From positions 19,878 through 44,877 of the forward strand of contig JAHBMJ010000239.1 of the NCBI GenBank assembly GCA_018398765.1: a stretch of DNA of 25,000 nucleotides, given 5' to 3'. Of this stretch, positions 1 to 9,482 are shown one piece after another. Numbering within the stretch: position 1 is the first letter of the stretch; every line of letters begins with the position of its first letter. This DNA is from Chromera velia (lineage: Eukaryota > Sar > Chromeraceae). The notes under the pieces are model-generated. The model worked only from the letters and a program-made list of their open reading frames with translations. It ran no database searches and had not been told where the DNA came from. Both the position numbers and the translations under genes were made by a program.

Positions 1-194
1 GAGAGGCAAAAGAGGTCGGACATTCAGCAATCGCCCCAGAAAGAGAAGGGAGGGTCGATGTCGAGACGATTCCTTCTCTTCCCTCTTGCTCTCATTTGCT
101 TATGACCGGCAATTTTTCTTTCACTGTCTCCTCACTTCTTTCGTGCGTTCCTTTTTGTCTTCCGACTATATGCATCTATCCGTCCTCACTGCAG

Positions 195-1642
195 ATGCCG
201 GCAAGGACGTGGATGGATTGCACCCTCTCAACATGGGACACCTTGGTCAGTCGGTCGGTTAGTCATCGATCTCATGGTTGGACAGTTAGACTGGCCTGGC
301 GTGCATGCATGCCGCTTCCTTCTTGTGTGCATGCTGCCACTTTCTTCCTCTTTTGTTACCGCCTCGATCGTTGTCTACTTATCCTCGTTGCTTCTTCTGA
401 TTTTGTTTTTCCAATTGTCTCCTCAGCCGTTGCAAGAGATCAGTTTTCCTGCGCAAGTTCCACAACTTGTCTGCCTCCCGTATGAAGTATATGTCCTCCG
501 TGGCGGCTCCTTTCCTTCCCCCCTTCTTATTTCGTTGTATCCTCTCCGTCTGCTTCTTATCCGATCTGTCCCTGCATGCATGAATGCAGCGCTCCGTGAC
601 CACAACCCACTGTTCAAGCCCTGCACAGCCCAGGGCTGTGTGGAGCTTCTGAAACGGTCTGGGGTAGACCTGAACGGGAAGGACGTGACTGTAGTTGGAA
701 GGTCCAACATTGTGGGCATGCCGGTCTCTCTTCTGCTCCAAAAGGAAAACGCAACCGTGACCATGTGCCACAGCCGCACAAAGGACCTTCCTGGAAAGTG
801 TCGGCAGGCCGATATTGTTGTGGCCGCCATCGGAAAGACCCAATTTGTCAAGGGGGTCAGTGGATAGATTGAATGTTTGTCTTTTTTCTGAAACGGCGGC
901 GTTTCTCTGTCTTCTTTTTTCTTTGCTTTCTCTCTTTTTCTTTGTGTGCCCCTCAATCTCCCAGATTGGCTCTGCCCCTGCTTTCACCCCTCCGTGTCAT
1001 GCGGCCAAATCTTGAGCCAACTTAATTCGATCAAGTAAAGAAAGAGTCTCCAGACCGACCCGTTCGTCCGTTCTTTCCCCCGGCATGACTGTCTGCATCG
1101 ATGTGTTGGTGCGTCACAAGACTGCCGTTTTGTGACTGGTCGAGTGAGTGAGTGAGTGAGTGGGTGAGCGGGTGCATTGTGAATTCCCCAGGTCGGACTC
1201 GTCTTCTAGACTTGACAAAGGCCGCAGCAGTGATGTTCCCTCCCTCCCTCCCTCTCCTTCTCTCTTTGGTTTCATTCCATTCGATTTGATCACTCGACGC
1301 CCATGCACGCACATACCCACCCATCCACCCACGTGCAGAACTGGATGGAGGAGGGTGCGATCATGATTGATGTGGGGATCAACTCCATCGAGGACAAGTC
1401 GAAGAAAAGCGGGTACAGACTCGTGGGGGATTGCGACTATGACACCTGCAAGGAGAAGTGCTCCCTCATCACACCAGTACCAGGTGAGTCAGTCTCACAG
1501 GACAGAAATGAATGAACGAAAGTGGGTGTTGGTGATTCTATAGCAGCTTCTTTTTCCCAGAATGCCCGCTCTCTCTTACGTTTTCTCTACTCCGGATGTG
1601 CTTGTGTCTGGTTCATTTCTTCAGTTTCTTTATTTTTTCTTT

Positions 1643-1674
<32 letters not shown>

Positions 1675-2096
1675 TCGTTCTTTCTTTCCTTCCTTTTCTC
1701 CTTTCCTTTCTTTCTTTCTTTCTTTCTTTTCTTTCTTTCTTTCCTTCCTTCCTTCCTTCCTTCCTGCGTGATCGAGACGTGTTGTGGCTTCCTTCCTTCC
1801 TTCTTTCTTTCTTTCGTTTGTTTCTTTTCTTTCTCTTTTCTTTTTTGTTTTTTCTTTCTTTTTTTTCTTTCTTTCTTTCCTTCCTTTCTTTCTTTTCTTT
1901 CTTTCTTTCTTTTCTTTCTTTCTTTCTTTCTTTCTTTCCTTCCTTCCTTTCTTTCTTTCTTTCTTTTTTTCTTTCTTTCTTTCTTTCTTTCGTTCTTCGT
2001 TCGTTCGTTCGTTCGTTCTTTCTTTCGCTTGTTTCTTTTCTTTCCTTTCTTTTCTTTCTTTCTTTCTTTCTTTCTCTCTTTCGTTCTTTCTTTTTT

Positions 2097-2127
<31 letters not shown>

Positions 2128-2472
2128 GTCTTTCTTTCCTTCCTTCCTTCCTTCCTTTCGTCCTTCCTTCCTTCCTTCCTTCCTTCCTTCTTTCGTTCGT
2201 TCTTTCGTTCGTTTCTTTTCTTTCTTTTCTTTCTTTCTTTCTTTCTTTCGTTCTTTCGTTCGTTCGTTCTTTCTTTCGTTTGTTTCTTTTCTTTCCTTTC
2301 TTTTCTTTCTTTCTTTCTTTCTTTCTTTCCTTTCTTTCTTTCTTTCTTTCTTTCCTTCCTTCCTTCCTTCCTTCGTTCGTTCGTTCTTTCGTTCGTTTCT
2401 TTTCTTTCCTTTCCTTTCTTTTGTTTCTTTCTTTCTTTCTTTCTTTCTTGCTTTCTTGCTTTCTTTCTTTCT

Positions 2473-2515
<43 letters not shown>

Positions 2516-2827
2516 TCTCTCTCTCTTTCTCTCTCTCTTCCTGCCTGTCTCCCTTGCTTCCCCGCTCTGTCTCTTTTCTTTTTTTTTTTCTTTCCTTCTG
2601 AAAGGAAGGCAAAGAGAAGCATCTAGTCCTCACAGAACCTTCAGTGGTGAGGATGGGTCCCTTCAGTACGGCTGTTGTCAGTCAGATCTTGTTGTGTGCA
2701 TGCTCACTTAGTGCGATGCAACCCCGTCAACTGACTGTTTGTTGCAGGAGGTGTGGGTCCGATGACGGTCGCGATCTTGATGGAGAACACGCTGAAGGGG
2801 CGACTCCACAAACTCGGGAAGATCTGA
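195..2827 (+). CDS. folD: Bifunctional methylenetetrahydrofolate dehydrogenase / methenyltetrahydrofolate cyclohydrolase, C-terminal ~180 residues in four exons
   Basis: Proposed exons are 195-245, 590-855, 1339-1483 and 2748-2827, with the stop at 2825-2827. Splice phases agree at every junction (1, 0, 1), and the donors are GTCAGT, GTCAGT and GTGAGT. Family motifs appear in order. KDVDG followed by HPLNMG is the folate-site region. PCTAQG follows, then GRSNIVGMP and [10 protein letters not shown] from the NADP-binding Rossmann part, and finally the signature [12 protein letters not shown] near the C-terminus. The enzyme interconverts methylene-, methenyl- and formyl-tetrahydrofolate in one-carbon metabolism. 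About 110-120 N-terminal residues, including the catalytic YxxxK lysine expected in this family, must lie upstream of the window; bases 1-194 look intronic. Two points stand out: alanine replaces the usual proline of PCTP, and the last intron is 1264 bases of mostly pyrimidine repeat. Family identity is secure. Compartment (cytosol, mitochondrion or plastid) cannot be judged without the N-terminus. Confidence 0.93.
1629..2600 (+). repeat. Giant compound pyrimidine microsatellite (TTTC/TTCC/TTCG, ending in TC) inside the last folD intron
   Basis: Nearly a kilobase of almost pure C/T on the coding strand, built from TTTC, TTCC, TTCG and TTTTC units and ending in a TC run at about 2478-2540. It is broken by a short unique island at 1765-1790. 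Longer blocks recur, each made of several TTCG units followed by a TTTGTTTC-like step and TTTTCTTTCC. They lie near 1811, 2005, 2195, 2257 and 2372, so the array also grew by duplication of larger segments. It lies wholly within intron 1484-2747. Confidence 0.95.
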
Positions 2828-3820
2828 GCAAGAACAAGCGCGCATCATTCCTTGTCCCCTTGTGTGTTTGCACCTTGCTGGGGGGGGATTGGAAGGGAGC
2901 GGAGAGAGACAGCGAGAGAGAGAGAGAGACAGGAAAAGAGAAAGGAGAGGACGGAAGGATGCGGAGAGAAGCGGAGGCTCATGGATGTCCTGATCCACAA
3001 GTGTGTGGAAAGAACGAAGGAAGGAAGATTTCGTTCGCTGCCGAATTGACTGACAAACATCTATTATATTTCTCTGATGATGAGGAGGATGCACTTATGC
3101 ATGCACTCACACGGACGTACATCTAGATGCACGAAGCAAGCACACCCACCCCGGCTGGCTGATTCCAAAGGAGTGACAGACAGTGGGGGCGCACACTGCT
3201 CGATCGAGCCACGCACACGCTCACTTCTATGTATACATGGGCCTTGCTTGACACACGGAAGGAAATCTGAAGGTTGATAAAAAGTAAGTGAATGGACACT
3301 CGATGAAGGTACATGCATGCACAAGTGAATGTGTATGTGTATGTGTACGAGAATGTCAGTATGTGTGTGTCCGTATCAGTTCCTCGGTCGGATGAGTATC
3401 CGATTTCGTACGTGTTTCTTATGACCCTTTGGCGGACTCTCTCATTTAGTAGCTGAAATCCAGAGAGGTTGCGGTGAGTGCCACGATCTGGTGGTTACTC
3501 CATGCAGCACCCGACGAGCCTAGCGACGAGCATGGCCTGACGTGTGGATCTGTGACATCCGAACTTCGCCGGTCTTCTGCTTTACGTACCGAATCAGTGA
3601 CTTGATCCATGCATCTGTCCGGCTGACCATTGAAGCCAGACTTGCATGCATACATGTGTGCTGCCTGACTCAACATGCATCGACCGACGGATGACGAATT
3701 CCCTTGTCGATGCACCTATAACTGCATGGAATTGAATGATTGCGACCGTCGAATTAAGCGACAAACGAAGGACGCGGAATCTGAGATTCATTTGAACTGT
3801 TATTCAGTACGTTGTTAATG
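2828..3820. other. Non-coding: folD 3' flank and intergenic DNA
   Basis: Only short unsupported frames are present. There is a GA-rich patch at about 2900-2960 and several TGCATGCA-like words (near 3098, 3313, 3642). No protein motif, RNA gene or consistent exon was recognised. The first part presumably includes the folD 3' UTR. Confidence 0.6.
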
Positions 3821-4640
3821 TGTCTTTCATATATACATAACTTTTTAGTAAGTTTTTACACACCTAGTAGTTACAGATATATATATAATTCAAAGTAACT
3901 TTTAAGTGAATCACATCTCAAAAAAACAGGCTAGCTATATAGATCGATGATATAGCCTGCATGAATATATATACATCACAGTAAACTTCTGAAACACTAT
4001 TTATAGAATTAGCTTTCAATTATAATAACGCTTAAATTAAGCATGTGATGATGATGAAGTTGACTAAACCTGGCAGCCATCGTATCCCAATGGCAGAAGG
4101 CAGTCTGGGCATACATGCATTGCTAGCTTAGGAGCGTACTAGGGAGCGTAAAAGCTCGCTCAGAGAGCAGAGCAGAACATAACATAACATTGATGTTCCA
4201 GGTTTTGCTTACCAATGTGTATTTGCCTATATAAAACTTAGACATTTTTTTTTTCTTTTTTTTTTAGAATTAAGCTGGAAGTAGAGTTGGAACTTTAGTT
4301 GACCAAAGATAAAAGAGTGTGAGCCCTAATTATGTATAAGAATACAATGTACTATAGACAATACAGATTATATCCCCTCTGCGAATCTAATTCAAATAGC
4401 TAGAAAGAACAGTTTATTTACTAAATGTTTTATAAGCCTAAAACGTCGCCATTTTTTTTTTTTAAGATTTTTTCAGATAGAGAAATCGTCGGTTTTTGAG
4501 GCATTTCTAAAAGAGTATTGTACTTCAGTAGTAGATCTACACATTTTTTCGCATATTATATTTTTTGTACTGTACGTTACAGTTACAGGGCTGCAAAGCC
4601 CGTTCAACAAAACTCTTCTCCCGAGTTCCGATTTCTTTTG
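3821..4640. other. AT-rich non-coding stretch
   Basis: Markedly AT-richer than the flanking gene territory, with several poly-T runs (near 4245, 4452). It resembles the transposon-rich right half of the window. I found no terminal repeats, target duplication or coding motif, so an old, unrecognisable insertion is only a possibility. Confidence 0.5.
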
Positions 4641-5005
4641 TTAAAAAAAAAAAATCCTGGTAAGGGGGGGCGTCTCTTCCTCTCTAAAACCTGTTTGCCA
4701 CTGCAGGAAGACAGAAACGAAAGAGGGAAGTGGAGTTGCAGAAATACATGTATGCGGAGAGGTAGGCTGCAAGATAGGGGGGTTGCGGGCGAAAAAAAAG
4801 CTAGGATGGAGGAAGATGGAGAGACATACGGAGAATATCGCAGGAATCCTCTTCACTTGGACATAGAAAGAAGATGAAAAGGAAAGGAAAGGAAAAAGAA
4901 CGATTACCGACACAGTGTGAACAGTTGATCTGCGAGAAATCTGCAGTCGACTCCTCCTAATAGCAACTTACACAAAGGGGCACGTACAGACTCACACGCA
5001 CTCGA

Positions 5006-5045
<40 letters not shown>

Positions 5046-5071
5046 GTACGTACACACATACACACACACAT

Positions 5072-5108
<37 letters not shown>

Positions 5109-5184
5109 TATACACACACACACACATACACACACACACATACACACACACACACACACACACATACACACATACACACGCATG

Positions 5185-5231
<47 letters not shown>

Positions 5232-5924
5232 ACGATGAACGCCAGCATGCAGATCAACACACCTGAATGCAGCAGACAACCCCCCTTGGTCTGGGCCTTC
5301 CCGGCAAAACCCGCTTCTTCTAAAAAAAAAATAAAAAGCCCCAAGAACTCATCCCGGGGGCTCCCGAGGGGGGGGGGGCGTTGACCACTGCAAGAAGGGA
5401 GAAAGGAAGGAGATCAGACACCAAGGGACCAGCATGGGACCGGCAGGCAAGACAGACAATATATTTCTAAGAGAGACAGACGGACAAAAAAAAAGCAAAC
5501 AGACAGAGCGCATTTTCTCCTTTTTCTTCCTCTCTGCCTGGTCTTCAAACAGCCTGAAAGAGCGTGGCATTTATCCTTTTCCTTTCGAACTTTTTGCTTC
5601 CTTTCACAGGCCGACAGACACGTAGGGAGAAAAGCACGAATGGGGAAAAAAAGCCAAGCAGACAGACAGATATGCATACGCACACACGGGGTTACTGAGG
5701 AGAAAGAAAAGGTGCACATATTTCCAGAGCAAGTGCCACTGGATGAAGGAAACGAAAAAAGAGACCGGGGTGAACAAAAACAAACGTCCAAACACAAAAT
5801 AGCCGACAGACCTGAAAGCCGCAAAGAGCCCCCCCCCCTCCTCCCATGCTGAGTGACTCGTAATGGAGGCCCGCCCCCTAGCCTTTTCCTTAGGGGAATC
5901 GAGAGGGAGAGGGACCCAGGCCGC
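4641..5924. other. Unassigned purine-rich region with possible minus-strand splice sites
   Basis: No gene model is supported. Read on the minus strand, three pyrimidine tracts end in an AG followed by TGG: near 4700, 5390 and 5737. They look like 3' splice sites. Short frames next to them could be exons of, or UTR for, the minus-strand gene whose last recognised stop is at 5925. Poly-A runs and G/C homopolymers make reading frames unreliable here. Confidence 0.3.
5008..5230. repeat. CA/TG dinucleotide microsatellite
   Basis: About 220 bases of CA repeat with scattered TA and CG interruptions (for example near 5041-5060, 5095 and 5180-5190). The long cysteine/valine frames on the minus strand here are products of the repeat. 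Confidence 0.97.
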
Positions 5925-6638
5925 TCAAAATGAAGGGAAAGCTTCAACGCACCATGATAAATGCGGGGAAGCTTCCACTCGGCAACGGCCAGGGGTCAGA
6001 CTGCCCTCCCTCCTCGAAACCCTCCTTCCCTCTTCCCCCTCCTCTCTTCTCCCTCCCCTGCCCTCTATGCCTAGGGGGGGTGCCTTTCCTTCCTCCATTT
6101 TCGGGGTGGGGGGGGGCTCTCTTCCTCCTCCTCCTCCTCCTTCGCTTTCCCCCCCGGCCCTCTGTGCCTGGGGGGGGGCGCCTTTCCTTCCCCCATTTTC
6201 AGGAGGGCCCTCCTCATCGAAAATATCCTCCCAAGTCCCCCCTGCCATCCCTCTCCTCGCTTCCTCATACATCTCTATACTCTCCATAAGTCCCCCCACC
6301 CCCACCCCTAGGCTAATGGGGGGTTCCTGCACATGCCTACAAAACTCGACTTTCCTCTAGATCCATGCACCCGATCTCTCTCATCAGGGGCGTCTTGGAG
6401 GTAGACGCGAACAAAACGAAGAGAAAGGAGAGATCGGGGAACCCGTGGAAGGACTGAGGCCAAACTTCCAGCCCCACTTCACCAAGTGCTGCCTCTTTCT
6501 CCTCACATACTCCATCCCTAATCTCAGATAGTCGCCCCCCTCAAGGATACACCCGTATGGAAAGAGCATCTCTCTCTCCTTCAACCCGCGGGGGACAGTG
6601 GGGAGTCCGGTGATCTGCGGGATCCTGAGCTCTGCCTC
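5925..6638 (-). CDS. Minus-strand gene fragment of unknown function, two proposed 3' exons
   Basis: Proposed exons on the minus strand run 6638-6507 and 6326-5925, joined in phase 0 across a 180-base GTGAGG..GTGCAG intron. A second donor (GTGAAG) 15 bases downstream, after codons for VRRKR, would also keep the frame. The first exon follows a CATGCATGCAG acceptor and reads as ordinary protein, including PRGLKEREMLFPYGCILEGG. The second starts with a Gly/Val-rich link and MESIEMYEEARRG, then an acidic DIFDEEGPPE. It continues as a Glu/Gly/Pro/Arg-rich low-complexity tail to a stop at 5925. The frame stays open upstream to 6821, so the first exon may be longer. Another candidate upstream exon near 7115-7213 follows a strong pyrimidine tract with TTTGCAG. 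I recognise no family. The model rests on codon-like sequence, matching phases and splice sites only. Confidence 0.42.
6060..6206. repeat. Diverged direct repeat, spacing ~100 bp, in C/G-rich DNA
   Basis: Two copies of about 45 bases begin CCCTCTATGCCTAGGGG (near 6060) and CCCTCTGTGCCTGGGG (near 6158). Each ends in TTTCCTTCC(T/C)CCATTTTC. A CTC run separates them. On the minus strand the repeat encodes related low-complexity segments of the last proposed exon. Confidence 0.7.
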
Positions 6639-7239
6639 CTGCATGCATGAGCACAATTCTCTTATCCTCATCACGCCCCAAGAAGGGCGTGGAGGCGTCA
6701 CCCCGATGGAGAGACTCCTTGCACCCCTTGTGACTGCACCGGAAGGAGCCTCCACCGCAGCCGGGTGCTCTCTCCACGTGTTGGGGGGGGGCAGGGTCCT
6801 CCGCCTGCTCCCTACTTGCATGAAGGGGAAAGGAGGGGAGGGACAAGAAAATAATAATCAGCAAAGGGACATGTGCAGGCTGACACGTCGAGAGTAAAAC
6901 AACAGCAGATGTCCTGAGAAGAGCAAAAGAGCAAAAGTTGACTCGAAGGTTCTGTCCGTCTCTGTCCGAGTGCCGCTGGTTCTTTTCGTCTGTCTTTCGG
7001 CCTTCTCCAAATTTTCCACACAGATACAGGTGCACAATCACAAGCAAAATGAATGACTTAACACTCCTGGTGCATGGAGAGGGTGAAAGATGGGAGGTGG
7101 GGGAGACAGAGACTGACTTTCCTTCCAAGGTCCATGCCAGAAGTCGGCGGATCCGGAGGCAGAGACGGAACGGGACTGGAGGGAGCGAGGAGCCGCAAGG
7201 CCACGTATACTGCAAAGTGGTAATCAGACAGACAGACGG

Positions 7240-7250
7240 AGGGAGAGGGA

Positions 7251-7286
<36 letters not shown>
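7240..7286. repeat. GA/GGGAGA microsatellite
   Basis: Three GGGAGA units run into an uninterrupted GA run. On the minus strand this is a pyrimidine tract upstream of a TTTGCAG acceptor-like site at about 7214, so it may serve as the 3' part of an intron. Confidence 0.85.
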
Positions 7287-7288
<2 letters not shown>

Positions 7289-8008
7289 GCTCTTCCGACA
7301 ACGACATGCACAAGAGAGGAGACGGTAGAGAGGATATACGCCCGCGCGGGAAGCGGATTTTTTTTTTCTTGGGCCAGGGGGCCGGGGGCCGGCCGCGCGG
7401 GCCGCGCGGGGATATCGCACGCGCGCGCGGGCCGGGGCTGCGTTAATTCAGCCAAAATTTTACATGCAGCCAAAAATGCTGGTCGCGGGGAAAAGAGCTC
7501 ACTATAGCTCACTGCTGCTAGCACGGAACCGCTTATACCGCCTTCTATGCTCCCATGGTAGATGCTTCTGTGCCTTCCTTCGTATTCCTATCTCTATGAG
7601 GGTCATCGTGTGTGTCCGCACTTCCACAAGAGTCTCTTCTGGTGTCTCCTGGTTGTCTCGAGATCGGTGTCTCTTTTAACGTCTCTGGTCAGTTTGCTTT
7701 GCAGCTTATCACTAAAACAACTCTCTCCTCCCTTGTCGCTCTCTGCACTCCCCCATTTTTACCCTTTTCTTCTTCCACCCTGTTGGGCGATCTATCTCTC
7801 TGCATCCATCTGCCCCCCACTCGTCTTGTTTCCCTCCCATCCTTGTTCACTCATTTTGGATTTCCCCCTTCCTTTCACGATCTGCAGACGGACCCTCCTG
7901 TCGGCAGCCCTGGAAAGGGGACGACGACTGACCTCGGAGAGGCAGAGTGGGCTTTGTTTGATGAACAGGTCGACGGAGGAATAGGAGAAAGTAAAAAAAA
8001 AGCAGAGG
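7287..8008. other. Intergenic or promoter region with a short CpG-rich patch
   Basis: Bases 7364-7440 are extremely GC- and CpG-rich, with overlapping GGCCGCGCGGG-like words and alternating CG. Surrounding composition is average. The patch lies between the minus-strand fragment ending at 5925 and the plus-strand gene starting at 8009, so a bidirectional promoter is possible. Bases 7500-7900 are pyrimidine-rich with no supported exon. The 3' end is probably the 5' UTR of the downstream gene; TAG at 7982 closes that frame upstream of its ATG. Confidence 0.45.
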
Positions 8009-9447
8009 ATGTCTAAGGAAGTAGAGAAAGAAGAGGGGGAGGCAGGATTTCCCACCCTTCCTCAATCTCAGTCAGAGGAGGGTGGGGGTGACCCCCACGA
8101 ACAGGTGGAGCACTCAATGGAATTCGAGGAGGCAGAGACGGAAGGGGAAAGTTTGCCGAAAGTCAAACCGCCTAGACTCTGTGCGAAAGACGAGGCCGCT
8201 CTTCGTCAGATGCAATTGCTGCACGATTCTGCCCTCTCTCCTTCCGCAAAGGAAAACGAAAAGGGGGAGGATGCTGAGGAAGGGAGAGCGCGTGTGTTCC
8301 CCCAATCATCCGAGGAAAAGGACAAAGAGAAGAGACCGCGATCATCAGTCAAGGAGGAGAACGGAGAGGAGAAAAAACGACCCAAAAGAGGGCGACCTCC
8401 TTCCTCTTCTTCGTCTTCCTCTTCCTCTTCTTCTGCCCTTCCCACCGTGCGGTTCAAAGAAGAAGGAGAAGAAAGACAGGAGGACTTGAACGAGGCAGAC
8501 GCTTCCCCCCATGTTTTCCCGACCCCCTCTGACGGTGGAGAGGGCGAAGATCAGCAGGAGGAAGAGGAAGGTCAGAAGAAGAACGACCGAGGACCCCCTG
8601 CCCGCTACTACCCAGGGGTGAAGTTGCCCCTCGGGGAGACAGGCCGGTGTCAGCTGAAGATGCTCATCGCGGATAAGTGCCGTCGGAGTTCGATCATTCA
8701 AGCGAAGTCAGTCAGTCAGTCAGTCAGTCAGTCAGTGAGATTATTATTGGTGTTCGTGTGCCCACGAATGATGAAGCCTTGCCTCCTTGCATTGTCAGAC
8801 AGACTGCTTGTCATGGCCTTCCTTCTTCCTCTTCTCCTAGCGTGTTTGCGTTTTCTTCCACCAGATGCGTAGGCCCATTTATTTATGGGAGCCGGGAAAA
8901 GAAAGAAGGCTGCCGTCCTTGAGAGAAGCTTTGAAGTGGGGAGTGGACATCAGGTCTATGTGAGATTCCTCTGGGTGACTGGTCTCCTGTCGGTCAGGTA
9001 GGTTGTTGCTTGCCTTCCTCGATGCTTTCTAGCTTTTGCTCTGCGCGTCTTATCCGCCCTCCCCCCCTTTTCTGACCTCCTGCCCGCCCCATTGCTCTCT
9101 TCCTGTCTGTGTCTGCATGCATGTTCGTGCAGGATCCATGCTATCGCCAAGCTGAAGTGTGCCACAAATGAGCAACTGTTTCTCATGGCAAATGTCCGTC
9201 ATTCTTTCTTCCTTCTAATTCCTTTTGTTTTCTCTTCCTCTCTTCGTCCGTTTTTGAGAAGTGCTTGAATTTCTTCCCGCTTTTGAATCAATCTGCCTTT
9301 GCCTCCCGTTTCCTTCCGATTGACCCCTCCTCCCTCCCGTTTCTTTCCGATTGACCCCTCCTCCCTCCCGTTTCCTTCCGATTGACCCCTCCTCTCATGC
9401 AATCCCATACATGCTCTACATTGATTCCTTCTCTTCTCTGTGAACGT

Positions 9448-9482
<35 letters not shown>

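Noticed and set aside
1522-2633. Long frames on both strands rich in Ser/Phe/Leu or Lys/Arg/Glu
   Set aside because: Translations of the pyrimidine microsatellite; stop codons are absent in several frames simply because of the repeat. The region is inside a folD intron.
3300-3370. GTGTATGTGTA repeats as a CRISPR-like or telomere-like array
   Set aside because: Irregular simple repeat without spacers or a telomere unit; no CRISPR array or telomere is present in the window.
4904-5344. Cys/Val-rich minus-strand frames
   Set aside because: Products of the CA/TG microsatellite, open in several frames at once.
5863-6360. Plus-strand Pro/Ser-rich frame
   Set aside because: Low-complexity C-runs and duplicated sequence; the opposite strand reads more like protein and has matching splice sites.
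6541-7524. 327-residue minus-strand frame
   Set aside because: Composition is mostly Leu/Ser/Pro from GA repeats and GC-rich DNA. It is out of frame with the more protein-like 6507-6638 exon. Parts of it may be intron and promoter.
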